From Aquirufa lenticrescens (GTDB lineage Bacteria > Bacteroidota > Bacteroidia > Cytophagales > Spirosomataceae), in NCBI RefSeq assembly GCF_019916085.1, contig NZ_CP049834.1, positions 62,001 to 126,000 on the forward strand: a stretch of 64,000 bases of DNA, in the 5' to 3' direction. The position numbers were made by a program, and so were the translations under genes. Each line of letters starts with the position of its first letter. Position 1 is the stretch's first letter. This document shows, piece by piece, positions 1-9,255 of this stretch. The notes under the pieces are model-generated. The model was not told the origin of the DNA. It did no database searches and saw only the letters and a program-made list of their open reading frames with translations.

Positions 1-1343
1 CGAAAAGCAGCATTATAGGCCCAATTTTGAGCAATCGAAGGACTGATTGAGGTGCGACTAGCTTTTACTTGAAAGAAAGGAGATAGAAAGCTGGCCTGCA
101 GGCGGTAATCGGAACCTACTAAATATTCCCCATCCGCTGTAAAGTCAATCTTGTCATTGAATTTTTGCTGCAAAAACAAACCCACATAGTTTTCCAAGCG
201 GTTCTTTTGCAAACCTGCCATCGGGTTATTCACATCCCAATAGCGCTGTTTGAAATACGTTCGATAGGTAAAACCTCGAAATATTCCTTTTATACCTGTC
301 TGATGCGCATAGGATTGCCATTGATTCTCATTATACAAGGAATCCGTTTGCGTTCCGTAATTCTTCGAATAAAATGATTTAGTCAGATTCGTCGCAAAAT
401 TCAAGTCCTTAAACTTCGCAGTCCGATTTTCTACGTCTACGCGCTGAAAGAATTGCAGTCCTTTAAAACCGATGAACTCGTGGTAAAAATGGAATTTGAT
501 AAAAGAATCATTTGACTGGACTCCTGAAGTGGCAAAAAATGCTCCGTTATCCGTGTAATTTAAAGCCGTAGTCGGATCTAAGCCATTCAACAACTGTAAT
601 CCTCCCTGGTCTTGAATTCCTTGATCAAAATAGTTTAAATGGGATAACAATCGATACCGGTTATTGCGCGTTCTGAAATTAGTCTGGAATAATACACCCC
701 ATTGCTCTGTCAATGCTTGATTCCCTGATTTGTATTTCGAATCGGTCAAAAATTTATCAGAAACCTGCCTCTGAATCTCAAAACCCATATTCCAAAGCGA
801 ATCTACATTTCGCGCGAACGTAAAATTCAGACGCGTTTGCCCTCCAGCCCCTAAATAATATTCAATATCAGAATAGGGAGATTTTGTTTGGTAATACTTT
901 ACCTCGTCAGTCGCAAAAGCATAGGGCATATAGGCATTATAGCCTAAATGCGTCCCTATTTGATCCGGTTTATGGATGAAGATATTCCGAACCGCCGTTC
1001 CTTCATTCCCTAAATGAGCCGTTAAAAAACCCGATCTCTCCTGAAATAAATAGCGGTGAAACAGGTGTAAACTTGTATCCACTGATTTTTTTGCTCCTCG
1101 GCCATTCAACACATCTTCTTCGTTAAAATAAGACATGGTTTGAGGGCCATACATCATTTTAGTGGAGTCGTCCAAAGCCGCACGCCCTGACTTCCCATTT
1201 GAAACGGGCTTAGGTGCATTCGGATCCTTGGGTGCCATCGGATCAGGGAAGGAATTCCGATCCCCTCCTGCTGACTGCAAAGTCTGCGCAAAAACGGGCG
1301 AAATACCCCATAAAACAAGAAGAACAATCAGTCTATACTTCAC
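1..1343 (-). CDS. Putative outer-membrane porin (Porin_10-like), 3' end missing
   Basis: Partial gene that runs off the left edge; 447 codons are visible. The reading frame opens with GTG at 1341-1343, four codons after the in-frame lpxK stop, and starts with a signal peptide (hydrophobic LIVLLVLWGISPVFAQ, cleavage expected after the Ala). A Pro/Asp-rich linker and a MMYGPQTMSYF motif follow, resembling the YGPxTT region I associate with the Bacteroidota putative porin family. The rest alternates aromatic and polar residues as in a beta barrel. It probably sits in the outer membrane. Family assignment is from recalled motifs and the substrate is unknown. It lies 9 bp downstream of lpxK and is probably co-transcribed with it. 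Confidence 0.75.
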   Translation of the reverse strand, partial: MKYRLIVLLVLWGISPVFAQTLQSAGGDRNSFPDPMAPKDPNAPKPVSNGKSGRAALDDSTKMMYGPQTMSYFNEEDVLNGRGAKKSVDTSLHLFHRYLFQERSGFLTAHLGNEGTAVRNIFIHKPDQIGTHLGYNAYMPYAFATDEVKYYQTKSPYSDIEYYLGAGGQTRLNFTFARNVDSLWNMGFEIQRQVSDKFLTDSKYKSGNQALTEQWGVLFQTNFRTRNNRYRLLSHLNYFDQGIQDQGGLQLLNGLDPTTALNYTDNGAFFATSGVQSNDSFIKFHFYHEFIGFKGLQFFQRVDVENRTAKFKDLNFATNLTKSFYSKNYGTQTDSLYNENQWQSYAHQTGIKGIFRGFTYRTYFKQRYWDVNNPMAGLQKNRLENYVGLFLQQKFNDKIDFTADGEYLVGSDYRLQASFLSPFFQVKASRTSISPSIAQNWAYNAAF

Positions 1344-1352
1344 GCTACAAAT

Positions 1353-2357
1353 TTAGTTTTTTCCCAACCAGTCCCAAAACTGTTCTTCCTGATCAATGAA
1401 ATACATTTCCATTGGTAAATAATATAAGTGATTAGCCAGATTAGGCAATTGTGCTAATTCAGCCTTTAAACGCACATAATCCTTGTGAGTAGTCAAAAAT
1501 CCCTCATCGCCTGCCATCATTTTGGCCTGCTGTTCTAACTCTAACAATTCAATCTCTGTAAACCGGTGGTGATCAGCATACATCACTTCTTCTTGAATTT
1601 GACCTAGGCTAGAGGCATACGTAAAAAATGGCTTGGGATCCGCTATACCCGCAAATAATGACCATTTACTCGGCAAGTATTCTCTTGGACCTACCGGTTT
1701 GCCATACCTTACACCCGTATAAAAGATCGGTTTCTCCTCCTTCGTATTCCGCAAAACGCCTTGAGCAAAATTCGATTTTTGTTCTTTCGTTAAAATACTT
1801 GGACAACGCGTAACAATCACCGCATCTGCTCGTTTTATACCTTTAGCAGACTCCCGTAAACGTCCCTGCGGCAGCAAAGAATCAGTATAAAAAGGCTGAG
1901 AGAAGGTAGAACAAACTAAATTTACGGAACCTTTTATCGAGCGATGCTGAAAGGCATCATCTAATAATAGCACATCCACTTCCGGCATCTGCTGAACTCC
2001 TTTCACCCGGTTTTCGCAAACCACTACAGACAGCTCGGGAAATACAGACTTATAGGCCAAAGGTTCATCCCCCACCTCTTCTGCTGTCGAATCCACTGTT
2101 ACGTCCAAATAGCCCTTGGTTTTACGTCCATACCCACGACTTAAAATACCTAATCGATCGTCTCCGCGCCAGTTTTGGACCAAATAGGAAACTAAAGGAC
2201 TCTTCCCTGTTCCACCTATAGACAGATTACCCACCACAATGATGCGCGGTTTATCAAAGGGGGTAGACGGCAAAATTCCCCAGTCATAGAGTTTATTCCG
2301 GACGTAAGTAATCAGGCCAAAAAGCAAGGAAGGAAGAAAGGTAATTATCTGCTTCAT
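1353..2357 (-). CDS. lpxK: Tetraacyldisaccharide 4'-kinase LpxK
   Basis: Phosphorylates the 4' position of the lipid A disaccharide precursor, forming lipid IVA, at the inner membrane. The 334-residue length is normal for the family. A short hydrophobic N-terminal segment (about 1-20) fits membrane association. A Walker A loop, GNLSIGGTGKSP, lies at residues 43-54, and the family signature DDAFQHR at 133-139. The start is the ATG at 2355-2357, facing divergent menC across a 68-bp gap. The porin gene follows 9 bp after the stop, so the two probably form one envelope transcription unit. No other lpx gene is in the window. Confidence 0.95.
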   Translation of the reverse strand: MKQIITFLPSLLFGLITYVRNKLYDWGILPSTPFDKPRIIVVGNLSIGGTGKSPLVSYLVQNWRGDDRLGILSRGYGRKTKGYLDVTVDSTAEEVGDEPLAYKSVFPELSVVVCENRVKGVQQMPEVDVLLLDDAFQHRSIKGSVNLVCSTFSQPFYTDSLLPQGRLRESAKGIKRADAVIVTRCPSILTKEQKSNFAQGVLRNTKEEKPIFYTGVRYGKPVGPREYLPSKWSLFAGIADPKPFFTYASSLGQIQEEVMYADHHRFTEIELLELEQQAKMMAGDEGFLTTHKDYVRLKAELAQLPNLANHLYYLPMEMYFIDQEEQFWDWLGKN

Positions 2358-2425
2358 ATAATAACCTTAAAGCTAAAAATAATACGGGAGGGCACAAAAT
2401 CGAATAGAAAATAATAAATTGCAGG

Positions 2426-3475
2426 ATGTCCAAAATCAGCCTCCGATTTATTCCGCACGAACTCCTATTTCATTTCGAAGCAGGAACATCGCGTGGCGTT
2501 TTAACGAAAAAAAAATCCTACTACGTGGAACTTTCGGACGGCGTTCGATGCGGCATTGGAGAAGCTGGACCCTTATTCGGATTAAGTCCTGAATTTTCGG
2601 ATGATTGTGCCGCGGCTTTCGAAAAAGCATTAGAGCCTTTTCAAGGTTTGGCATTACCTGCAGACATCCAAGAATGGATTGCTGAAATCCCTTTTGAACA
2701 ACCCTCCTTTCGTTTCGCCTTAGAAACAGCTTACCACGATTTAACCGCGCCATTTACAAACAAATTTGCCTTAGGTGAAAAATCCTTACCCATAAACGGA
2801 CTCATCTGGATGGGAAGCGCCGAATTTATGCGTGAGCAAATTGAACAAAAATTAGCTCAAGGATATTCCTGTTTGAAACTCAAAATAGGTGCGATTGATT
2901 TTGAAACCGAGCTTTCGCTTTTGAAAAGCATTCGCTCTCGCTTTTCCGCAGAGCAATTAATTTTACGCGTAGACGCAAATGGCGCCTTTTCGCCTACTGA
3001 GGCACCCTATAAGCTAGAAAAATTAGCCGCTTACGACCTGCATTCCATCGAGCAACCCATCAAAGCTGGTCAGCCCGAAGAAATGCGAAAGCTCGTTGCT
3101 CATCAAATACTCCCCATCGCCTTAGATGAAGAATTGATAGGCATGCAAGATAAATCCATCGCTACATTCATCGACCCAGATTATATCATCTTAAAGCCCA
3201 GCTTTTTAGGAGGTATTCAGGCGACCCGGGATTGGATTAATTGGGCTACCGAAAAGGGAAAAGATTGGTGGATTACCTCTGCTTTGGAATCCAACATCGG
3301 CTTGCAAGCCATCGCGCAGTTAACGGGGGATTATGAAGTAAAAATTCCACAAGGCTTAGGAACTGGGCAACTCTACACGAATAATTTTGCCTCTGGATTA
3401 TCGATCAAAAAAGGAAATATTCTTTTTGACCCTACATTTCCAAGGGAATCTCCGTTTCAGCCCCTATCTTTGTGA
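2426..3475 (+). CDS. menC: o-Succinylbenzoate synthase-like enolase superfamily protein (MenC)
   Basis: Enolase-superfamily protein of 349 residues, expected to dehydrate SHCHC to o-succinylbenzoate in menaquinone synthesis. Catalytic elements are all visible: the K-x-K pair at 151/153 (LKLKIG), metal ligands D183 (RVDANG), E209 (SIEQP) and D234 (IALDEE), and the second-side lysine K257 (ILKPSFLGG). An N-terminal capping domain precedes the barrel. Related dipeptide epimerases or N-acylamino-acid racemases share this scaffold; respiration by menaquinone in Bacteroidota makes MenC the best call. No other men gene is present. The following small gene starts within or just after its stop codon. 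Confidence 0.85.
   Translation: MSKISLRFIPHELLFHFEAGTSRGVLTKKKSYYVELSDGVRCGIGEAGPLFGLSPEFSDDCAAAFEKALEPFQGLALPADIQEWIAEIPFEQPSFRFALETAYHDLTAPFTNKFALGEKSLPINGLIWMGSAEFMREQIEQKLAQGYSCLKLKIGAIDFETELSLLKSIRSRFSAEQLILRVDANGAFSPTEAPYKLEKLAAYDLHSIEQPIKAGQPEEMRKLVAHQILPIALDEELIGMQDKSIATFIDPDYIILKPSFLGGIQATRDWINWATEKGKDWWITSALESNIGLQAIAQLTGDYEVKIPQGLGTGQLYTNNFASGLSIKKGNILFDPTFPRESPFQPLSL
3465..3472 (+). promoter_or_regulatory. Candidate -7 element TATCTTTG inside the end of menC
   Basis: TATCTTTG matches the Bacteroidota -7 consensus TAnnTTTG exactly, but no TTTG lies at the right distance upstream, so only half the promoter is visible. If active, transcription would begin near 3480, which supports the ATG at 3493 rather than the GTG at 3472 as start of the next gene. 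Confidence 0.35.
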
Positions 3476-3492
3476 AAACAAATCCGTTTAGC

Positions 3493-3891
3493 ATGAATAC
3501 GATTGATGAGGCGATGATCGCCATCTTAGAAAAGCGATTAGAATTGAGCAAATTAAATTACTCAGATGATACTTACGATGATGTAGAGGAAATGCTACAC
3601 GATTTGGAAGATGATTTCAATGAGAAATATGGAGATCAATTAGAAGACATTTTGGAGAAAGTGCATTTAAAGCACTGCCCAGAATCGGATGTTTTATTAC
3701 CCACTGCCTATTTAGCGAAGAAATTCGTGGAAACGGCTGATGGAGAAATCGAAATTGGTAAAAAAGAAGGAGTTGAAGTAGAATGGATCGAAGATCCAGT
3801 TGCGAACGCTCGCTTGGTCTTGTTACCAGCTCCTACCCGCGTATTATTGATGACACCCAAGGGCATCGATATTGTCTGGGAAGCAGAATAA
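3493..3891 (+). CDS. Small acidic conserved-type protein, function unknown
   Basis: I do not recognise this protein. From the ATG at 3493 it has 132 residues; an in-frame GTG at 3472 would add seven and overlap menC by 4 bp. The N-terminal half is predicted helical and very acidic (YDDVEEMLHDLEDDFNEKYG), with an amphipathic pattern that could be a coiled coil or interaction helix. The C-terminal half looks beta-rich (VEVEWIEDPVANARLVLLP, RVLLMTPKG). There is no signal peptide or membrane segment, so it is probably cytoplasmic. Position directly after menC suggests co-transcription, and a strong terminator follows. Confidence 0.7.
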   Translation: MNTIDEAMIAILEKRLELSKLNYSDDTYDDVEEMLHDLEDDFNEKYGDQLEDILEKVHLKHCPESDVLLPTAYLAKKFVETADGEIEIGKKEGVEVEWIEDPVANARLVLLPAPTRVLLMTPKGIDIVWEAE

Positions 3892-3898
3892 ATTGAAA

Positions 3899-3922
3899 GG
3901 GGCTCAATGAGCCCCTTTTTTT
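3899..3922 (+). terminator. Intrinsic terminator after the small acidic gene
   Basis: Perfect 7-bp stem GGGGCTC/GAGCCCC with loop AAT, followed by seven T residues. The T-run overlaps the hemF stop codon (3921-3923), so it ends the plus-strand unit. The opposite strand has only a three-T tract and would terminate poorly. Confidence 0.85.
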
Positions 3923-4802
3923 ATATCCAGTTGATACCTTTTTTCAATAGATCAAAAGTCTTCTGACCTTCCGGAAACACCTTCGGATCATACATATATT
4001 CCCAAGCCGCCATCGGAGGCAAACTCATCAAGATCGATTCCGTTCTTCCGTTCGTCTCTAAGCCAAATTTCGTTCCTCTGTCGTGTACTAGATTAAATTC
4101 AACGTAGCGTCCACGGCGAATGTATTGAAACTCTTTTTCCGCTTGCGTATACTCACGCGATGCGTTCAATCGCATCAAATGGCTGTAAATAGGCTCGAAA
4201 GATTCAGCCACGGCTTTGACAAACTCAAACACTGTTTCTTTATCTCCTTTGATATAATCAAAGAAAATCCCTCCAATTCCACGTGTCTCTTCGCGGTGTG
4301 GACTGTAGAAATAGTCGTCCGCCCAGGTTTTGTATTTCGGATAATAGCTCGAATCAAATTGATCACATACGGCTTTTAATTGCTCGTGAAACCACTTCGC
4401 TTGCTCTGGAATGATAATATGCGGCGTCAAATCAATACCACCACCAAACCAAAACTCCCCATTACTCAACTCAAAATACCGCACATTCATGTGAATGATG
4501 GGTACCCAGGGATTTTCTGGATGCATGACGATAGAAACTCCGGTGGCAAAGAATTCAACTTCTTCGGTCACGTTTAAGCTTGTTACCATCTTCGGATGCA
4601 GTGGTCCTTCGACAGCTGAGAAATTAACCCCTGCTTTTTCTAAAATACCTCCCTTAGCTAAAACACGTGACCTTCCACCACCGCCTTCTGCCCGAGTCCA
4701 CTTGTCCTCTTGAAAAGATGCCACTCCATCTGTGGCAGCAATTCCGGCACAAATCCTGTCTTGTAAGCCTTGAAAATAGGCCGCAATATCGTGTTTATTC
4801 AT
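3921..4802 (-). CDS. hemF: Oxygen-dependent coproporphyrinogen III oxidase
   Basis: Converts coproporphyrinogen III to protoporphyrinogen IX with O2 in haem synthesis. Signatures in order: GGILEKAGVNFSAVEG near the N terminus, WFGGGIDLTP in the middle, GIGGIFFDY, and the C-terminal RRGRYVEFNLVHDRGTKFGL. From the ATG at 4800-4802 (MNKHDI) the protein has 293 residues, close to the 299 of E. coli HemF. A longer frame to 4847 would add 15 residues that overlap the upstream PBP gene and is rejected. The start is 1 bp from that gene's stop, so the two are likely co-transcribed. It implies aerobic haem synthesis. Confidence 0.95.
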   Translation of the reverse strand: MNKHDIAAYFQGLQDRICAGIAATDGVASFQEDKWTRAEGGGGRSRVLAKGGILEKAGVNFSAVEGPLHPKMVTSLNVTEEVEFFATGVSIVMHPENPWVPIIHMNVRYFELSNGEFWFGGGIDLTPHIIIPEQAKWFHEQLKAVCDQFDSSYYPKYKTWADDYFYSPHREETRGIGGIFFDYIKGDKETVFEFVKAVAESFEPIYSHLMRLNASREYTQAEKEFQYIRRGRYVEFNLVHDRGTKFGLETNGRTESILMSLPPMAAWEYMYDPKVFPEGQKTFDLLKKGINWI

Positions 4803-4803
4803 T

Positions 4804-7425
4804 TTATTGAGGAGAACCCGTCGAATCTGACGCGGTCGCATTATCATCTAACAAAGCATTCATCGAATCCAATTCAGCATCAGATACTTGAAGCGAATCT
4901 GGCAAGGCATAAGAACCGTTTGAACAATCGAAATCCTTCTTCACCACGCGGCGATCCAGTTTTTCAAATGGCTGCGGACGGTATTGAGCTAACATCGGAT
5001 CTTTGACCACTTTTATCATAAAGCGCTTAAAGATCGGCAAAGCTGTTTTCGAACCCTCCCCTAAAGCACCCGTCCTAAAGTGAATCGAACGATCATCGCC
5101 ACCTACCCAAACACCAGAAATCAAATTATGTGACATACCTATAAACCAACCATCGGAATGGTTCGAAGTCGTACCTGTTTTACCGGCGAAAACGCGAGCA
5201 TAGCGATTATCTTTGGGCAATAAAATATCGCCTTCCCCATACAACAAGGAGCTACCGGTTCCACTTTCGTGAATGACTCCCTCTAGCATGTAGCGAACTA
5301 ATTGCGCTGATTCCTTTCGAATAACTTGTTCCATCGTAGGATCAAATCGCTGCAACACCTTTCCATTTTGATCTTGGATCTCTTGAACGAGCATAGGCTC
5401 CACATGCATACCTTCATTCACAAAGGCAGAATAAGCGCCTATCATCTCAAAAAGATTCACATCAAAAGAACCTAAACCAATCGAGGCCACCGCCTTTAAA
5501 GGACTCTTAATCCCCATTTTCTTAGCGTAATACATCACGGTATCCGCACCTACCTCATTCGTAAGACGAGCGGTAACCGAGTTAATACTTTGGGCTAATG
5601 CTCGCTTAATGGGCATTTCTCTACCAGAGAAACTTCCATTTGCATTACCTGGACGCCACATTTCCTTCTCTCCCTTCGCGTTCTCTACTTCGATTTCGAA
5701 AGGCTCATCACGCATCATATAACATGGCGAAAGATCCTTAGGTCCATCAATTGCAGAAGTATACACGAATGGTTTAAACGTCGATCCCGGTTGTCGACGA
5801 CCTTGTTTAACATGATCGTATTTGAAATATTTAAAGTCCAAGCCACCCACCCAGGCCTTAATATGACCCGTAAATGGATCCATCGTCATCATACCTGCTT
5901 GCAAGAATTTCTTGTAATATTGAATAGAATCATAGGCACTCATCGTGCGCTTTTCTTCACCCATCGAGTTACGTGAATATACCCACATATCGCGCTTCAC
6001 ATCCTTCATGTAGTGTTTAACGGAGTCAGGGTTCTTGGGGAAACGGGCCGATAAGTACTTATAATATTCCGTACGTTTCGCTACCGTATCGATGAAACCA
6101 GGAATCTCTTGACCATTTTCACCTACCCAAGGGTTCTGGTTTGCCCAGTGATTATCAAAGTTCTTTTGCGTTGCACGCATCCCTTCTTCTACTGATTCTT
6201 CTGCATAAATCTGCATTTTGGAATCAATCGTCGTCACAATCTTTAGGCCATCCCGGTACAGATCTAATTCAATATCATTCTTTTCAGCCCACTCATTCAG
6301 GTATTTCGCCACAGCAACCTTGAAATAATTTCCCGTGCCATCATAAGGAGATTCCTCGTTTTCGCGCAACTCGATAGGCATGACAGAAAGTGAATCGTAA
6401 TCAGCTTTGCGCAAGTATCCTGCCTTCACCATTTGGGCTAAAACGACATTACGACGCTTCCAGGCTTTGTTTTCTGCCAAAGGTTTTCCTTTATAACGCT
6501 TCGGATTATAGGTCGTCGTCGCTTTTTGCAAACCTACTAAAATAGCCGCTTCCTGTATATTTAAACTATCCGGAGTGGTATTGAAATAGGTCTTCGAAGC
6601 TACCTTAATTCCATAGGCATTATTGCCATAATCCACCGTGTTCAGATACCATAAAATGATCTCGTCTTTGGTATAAAATCGCTCTAATTTGATAGCCGTA
6701 ACCCATTCTTTGGACTTATAGATTAACTTATTTAATCCCGGTATATAGCCCAACAGACCTGTCTTCACAAAGCCCTTCTTAGTTCTCGTTTTAAATAAAT
6801 TCTTAGCTAATTGCTGTGAAATCGTACTTCCACCCCCACGATCACCTCCTTTGGCAATACCCACTAACACACCTGCCCAAGCTTGAAAATCAATTCCGGT
6901 ATGCTCGTAAAAACGCGCATCTTCCGTCGCTACTAAGGCTTTCACTAAATAGGGAGAAATCTGATTGAAATCGCGAATAGGTGTTCTGTTTTCTGCAAAA
7001 AACTTACCAAGAAGTACCCCATCTGCAGAATAAATCTCAGAGGCTTGAGAAAGTTTAGGGTTCTGTAAGTCATCCACACTAGGCATTTCTCCCGTTAAAA
7101 AGAAGAAATTAGTCTCGATGACCAATAAATAAACCAACACAAAGAGAGCAGACTTTGCAAAGAACTTATATCCTTTTACAATGGGTTTGTAATAGGGAGT
7201 GGTTTTATCTACTTTGGAATCGTAATAGGCCTGCAATTTGCGTCCTTGCGTTTGAACAAAAACTTGCCCTAAAACTACATAGCCTACACAAATGCTGTAA
7301 ATACGCTCACCTACTACTTTTTTGAAACCCGCTAACAATAACAAGCATAAAGCGGACACTTTCGCAGAAACGAACGCTTTTCCTTGAGCATATTTCTCTT
7401 TGATGTTTGCTAGCATATTAGTCAA
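4804..7425 (-). CDS. mrcA: Class A penicillin-binding protein 1A (transglycosylase/transpeptidase)
   Basis: Bifunctional peptidoglycan synthase anchored in the inner membrane. The GT51 domain shows the catalytic Glu at residue 168 (ATEDARFYEHTG) and GGSTISQQLAKNLF near 197. The transpeptidase has the SxxK motif at 548-551 (GSTFK), SxN at 613-615 and KTG at 749-751. At 873 residues it is longer than many family members, mainly because of about 90 residues before the usual membrane anchor (92-110); this extension has two further hydrophobic stretches (about 24-34 and 43-58). An alternative ATG at 7414-7416 would remove the 8-bp overlap with the upstream TrpF-like gene. Confidence 0.93.
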   Translation of the reverse strand: MTNMLANIKEKYAQGKAFVSAKVSALCLLLLAGFKKVVGERIYSICVGYVVLGQVFVQTQGRKLQAYYDSKVDKTTPYYKPIVKGYKFFAKSALFVLVYLLVIETNFFFLTGEMPSVDDLQNPKLSQASEIYSADGVLLGKFFAENRTPIRDFNQISPYLVKALVATEDARFYEHTGIDFQAWAGVLVGIAKGGDRGGGSTISQQLAKNLFKTRTKKGFVKTGLLGYIPGLNKLIYKSKEWVTAIKLERFYTKDEIILWYLNTVDYGNNAYGIKVASKTYFNTTPDSLNIQEAAILVGLQKATTTYNPKRYKGKPLAENKAWKRRNVVLAQMVKAGYLRKADYDSLSVMPIELRENEESPYDGTGNYFKVAVAKYLNEWAEKNDIELDLYRDGLKIVTTIDSKMQIYAEESVEEGMRATQKNFDNHWANQNPWVGENGQEIPGFIDTVAKRTEYYKYLSARFPKNPDSVKHYMKDVKRDMWVYSRNSMGEEKRTMSAYDSIQYYKKFLQAGMMTMDPFTGHIKAWVGGLDFKYFKYDHVKQGRRQPGSTFKPFVYTSAIDGPKDLSPCYMMRDEPFEIEVENAKGEKEMWRPGNANGSFSGREMPIKRALAQSINSVTARLTNEVGADTVMYYAKKMGIKSPLKAVASIGLGSFDVNLFEMIGAYSAFVNEGMHVEPMLVQEIQDQNGKVLQRFDPTMEQVIRKESAQLVRYMLEGVIHESGTGSSLLYGEGDILLPKDNRYARVFAGKTGTTSNHSDGWFIGMSHNLISGVWVGGDDRSIHFRTGALGEGSKTALPIFKRFMIKVVKDPMLAQYRPQPFEKLDRRVVKKDFDCSNGSYALPDSLQVSDAELDSMNALLDDNATASDSTGSPQ

Positions 7426-8005
7426 TTTCTAATTTTTCCAAGATACTCATTAAATCAGAAAAATCGCGAAAACCGGGACGGTCTTCTTTTCCTGCCATTA
7501 AACCAATTCCTTGGATCGAAGTTTGTTCCACCCATTCCTCTAAATCCTCTTCTGGAACGTCTAAACCTAAAATAATTGGATACTGTGCCGCCCAAATTTC
7601 AATCGAGGATTCCATTCCCTGCAAAGATTCTGGCCCCTCGCCCACTAATAAAAAGTGACTTACATAGGGCGCCGCGGAAGCAAATAAGGCAGGTAAATTA
7701 TCTGTATCTATGTTTACACGAAGTATTTTGGGTAAAACAATGTCTTGAATAAGCACCAGATTCACTTTCGAATCAATCTCAATTGCGTCTGGTTGATGCG
7801 AAGCAACTAAGGCCTTTATTTCCTCCGGTTTCAATCCTGCATACTCGCCTACGATCTGAACACCAGCTAACCAGTTCCTAATCTCTGCAAATTTCTCTAA
7901 AGGCATCGCTAAAGGGAAACCCAACCATTCCACTCCCATTCCTGCACAGTAGCGCGCATCGGAGAGATTTTCAATCGAACTGACTTTAACTTTCGTTTTT
8001 AACAT
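7418..8005 (-). CDS. TrpF-like (phosphoribosylanthranilate isomerase fold) protein, probably not a true TrpF
   Basis: 195 residues of TIM-barrel character resembling phosphoribosylanthranilate isomerase. The N-terminal strand KVKVSSIENLSDARYCAGMG aligns with the KICG...A..A...G region and the end keeps a PGxxD motif (DRPGFRDFSDL). However, the KICG catalytic cysteine is replaced (KVSS) and the usual AGG phosphate motif is missing, so isomerase activity is doubtful. No other trp gene is nearby. The start at 8003-8005 is chosen because a complete promoter at 8027-8057 lies just upstream, whereas the longer frame from 8029 would begin inside the -7 box. It overlaps the PBP1A gene by 8 bp. Confidence 0.7.
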   Translation of the reverse strand: MLKTKVKVSSIENLSDARYCAGMGVEWLGFPLAMPLEKFAEIRNWLAGVQIVGEYAGLKPEEIKALVASHQPDAIEIDSKVNLVLIQDIVLPKILRVNIDTDNLPALFASAAPYVSHFLLVGEGPESLQGMESSIEIWAAQYPIILGLDVPEEDLEEWVEQTSIQGIGLMAGKEDRPGFRDFSDLMSILEKLEID

Positions 8006-8026
8006 AGACGGTATTTGAATAATGAG

Positions 8027-8057
8027 CAAAAATACGCTTTGTACACGTATTTACAAA
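8027..8057 (-). promoter_or_regulatory. Bacteroidota-type promoter for the TrpF-like/PBP1A/hemF unit
   Basis: On the minus strand, TTTG (8054-8057) is followed by a 19-bp spacer and TATTTTTG (8027-8034), an exact match to TTTG-N19/20-TAnnTTTG. It places the start of transcription about 15 bp before the ATG at 8003-8005 and decides that start codon. Confidence 0.75.
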
Positions 8058-8112
8058 GATTAGCCGTAACTTGCAGTATAATTTCGTCAGGCATTGAACC
8101 TGAGCAGCAAAT

Positions 8113-9255
8113 ATGGAGAAAAAAGGACGCGTTTTAGTCGCTATGAGCGGCGGAATTGACAGCTCGGTCGCAGCTGTTTTGCTACACGAACAAGGTTATG
8201 AGGTCATCGGAATGACGATGAAAACCTGGGATTATGCCAGCTCTGGTGGCGATAAAAAGGAAACTGGCTGCTGTTCTTTGGATTCTATAAATGACGCACG
8301 TCACATCGCCGTTTCCCTCGGATTCCCCCACTACATTTTAGATATTAGAGAAGAATTCGGTGATTCGGTTATCGATTACTTCACGAATGAATACATCGAA
8401 GGTCGCACCCCTAATCCTTGCGTGATGTGTAATACGCATATTAAATGGGACGCTTTATTGCGTCGTGCTGATCAATTAGGCTGCGAATTTATTGCGACTG
8501 GACACTATGCACAGATTCGTCAAGAGAATGGCCGTCATATTATTTCCAAAGGCGTAGACGTTTTGAAGGACCAGAGTTATGTGCTTTGGGGCGTTTCACA
8601 AGAGAGTCTTGCCCGTACAATTTTACCTTTAGGTCATTTAACAAAAGCACGTATTCGTGAGATGGCGACAGAGCGTGGATTTGTGGATTTAGTGAATAAG
8701 TCGGAGAGTTACGAGATCTGCTTCGTACCGGATAACGATTACCGCGGATTCTTAAAAAGACGCGTTCCTGAATTAGAGGAGCAAGTAAAGGGCGGAAATT
8801 TCATCGATACAGAAGGAAAAATCATTGGTAAACACGAGGGTTATCCTTTTTATACGGTGGGCCAAAGAAAGGGACTCGGAAAGGCTTTCGGCTATCCAGC
8901 CTTTGTCATCGAAATTCGAAAAGAGACGAATGAAGTGGTGATTGGCAAAGTAGAGGACTTAAATCGCACGGGGATGTGGGTAGGTCAATTAAACCTACAA
9001 AAATACGATTCTATTCCTGCAGAAGGCATTGAAACCATCACCAAAGTGCGCTATAAAGATGCCGGAACCGCTGGACACATTGAACAAGTAGGCGATCGCA
9101 TTAAAGTAGATTTCGCCTTTGATGTCTCCGGAATTGCTCCAGGTCAAGCTGCCGTATTTTACGAGGGCGATGATGTCGTGGGTGGTGGTTGGATCTTAAA
9201 GTCTTACCAAAAAGGTAGCGTCTTTGAAAACATCCAATCTTTCCAGACTACTTAA
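8113..9255 (+). CDS. mnmA: tRNA-specific 2-thiouridylase MnmA
   Basis: Thiolates U34 of Lys, Glu and Gln tRNAs using ATP and a persulfide relay. The ATP pyrophosphatase loop is MSGGIDSS (residues 11-18). The catalytic cysteine pair sits at C103 (NPCVMCN, with C106 next to it) and C203 (YEICFVPD). TGHYAQ at 129-134 and VGQRKGLG further on are also family signatures. Length (380) is normal. It stands alone on the plus strand and overlaps the convergent phosphoesterase gene by 8 bp. Confidence 0.96.
   Translation: MEKKGRVLVAMSGGIDSSVAAVLLHEQGYEVIGMTMKTWDYASSGGDKKETGCCSLDSINDARHIAVSLGFPHYILDIREEFGDSVIDYFTNEYIEGRTPNPCVMCNTHIKWDALLRRADQLGCEFIATGHYAQIRQENGRHIISKGVDVLKDQSYVLWGVSQESLARTILPLGHLTKARIREMATERGFVDLVNKSESYEICFVPDNDYRGFLKRRVPELEEQVKGGNFIDTEGKIIGKHEGYPFYTVGQRKGLGKAFGYPAFVIEIRKETNEVVIGKVEDLNRTGMWVGQLNLQKYDSIPAEGIETITKVRYKDAGTAGHIEQVGDRIKVDFAFDVSGIAPGQAAVFYEGDDVVGGGWILKSYQKGSVFENIQSFQTT

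Noticed and set aside
165-377. Plus-strand frame in the first kilobase
   Set aside because: Lies antisense to the partial porin gene, whose reading frame is continuous over the region.
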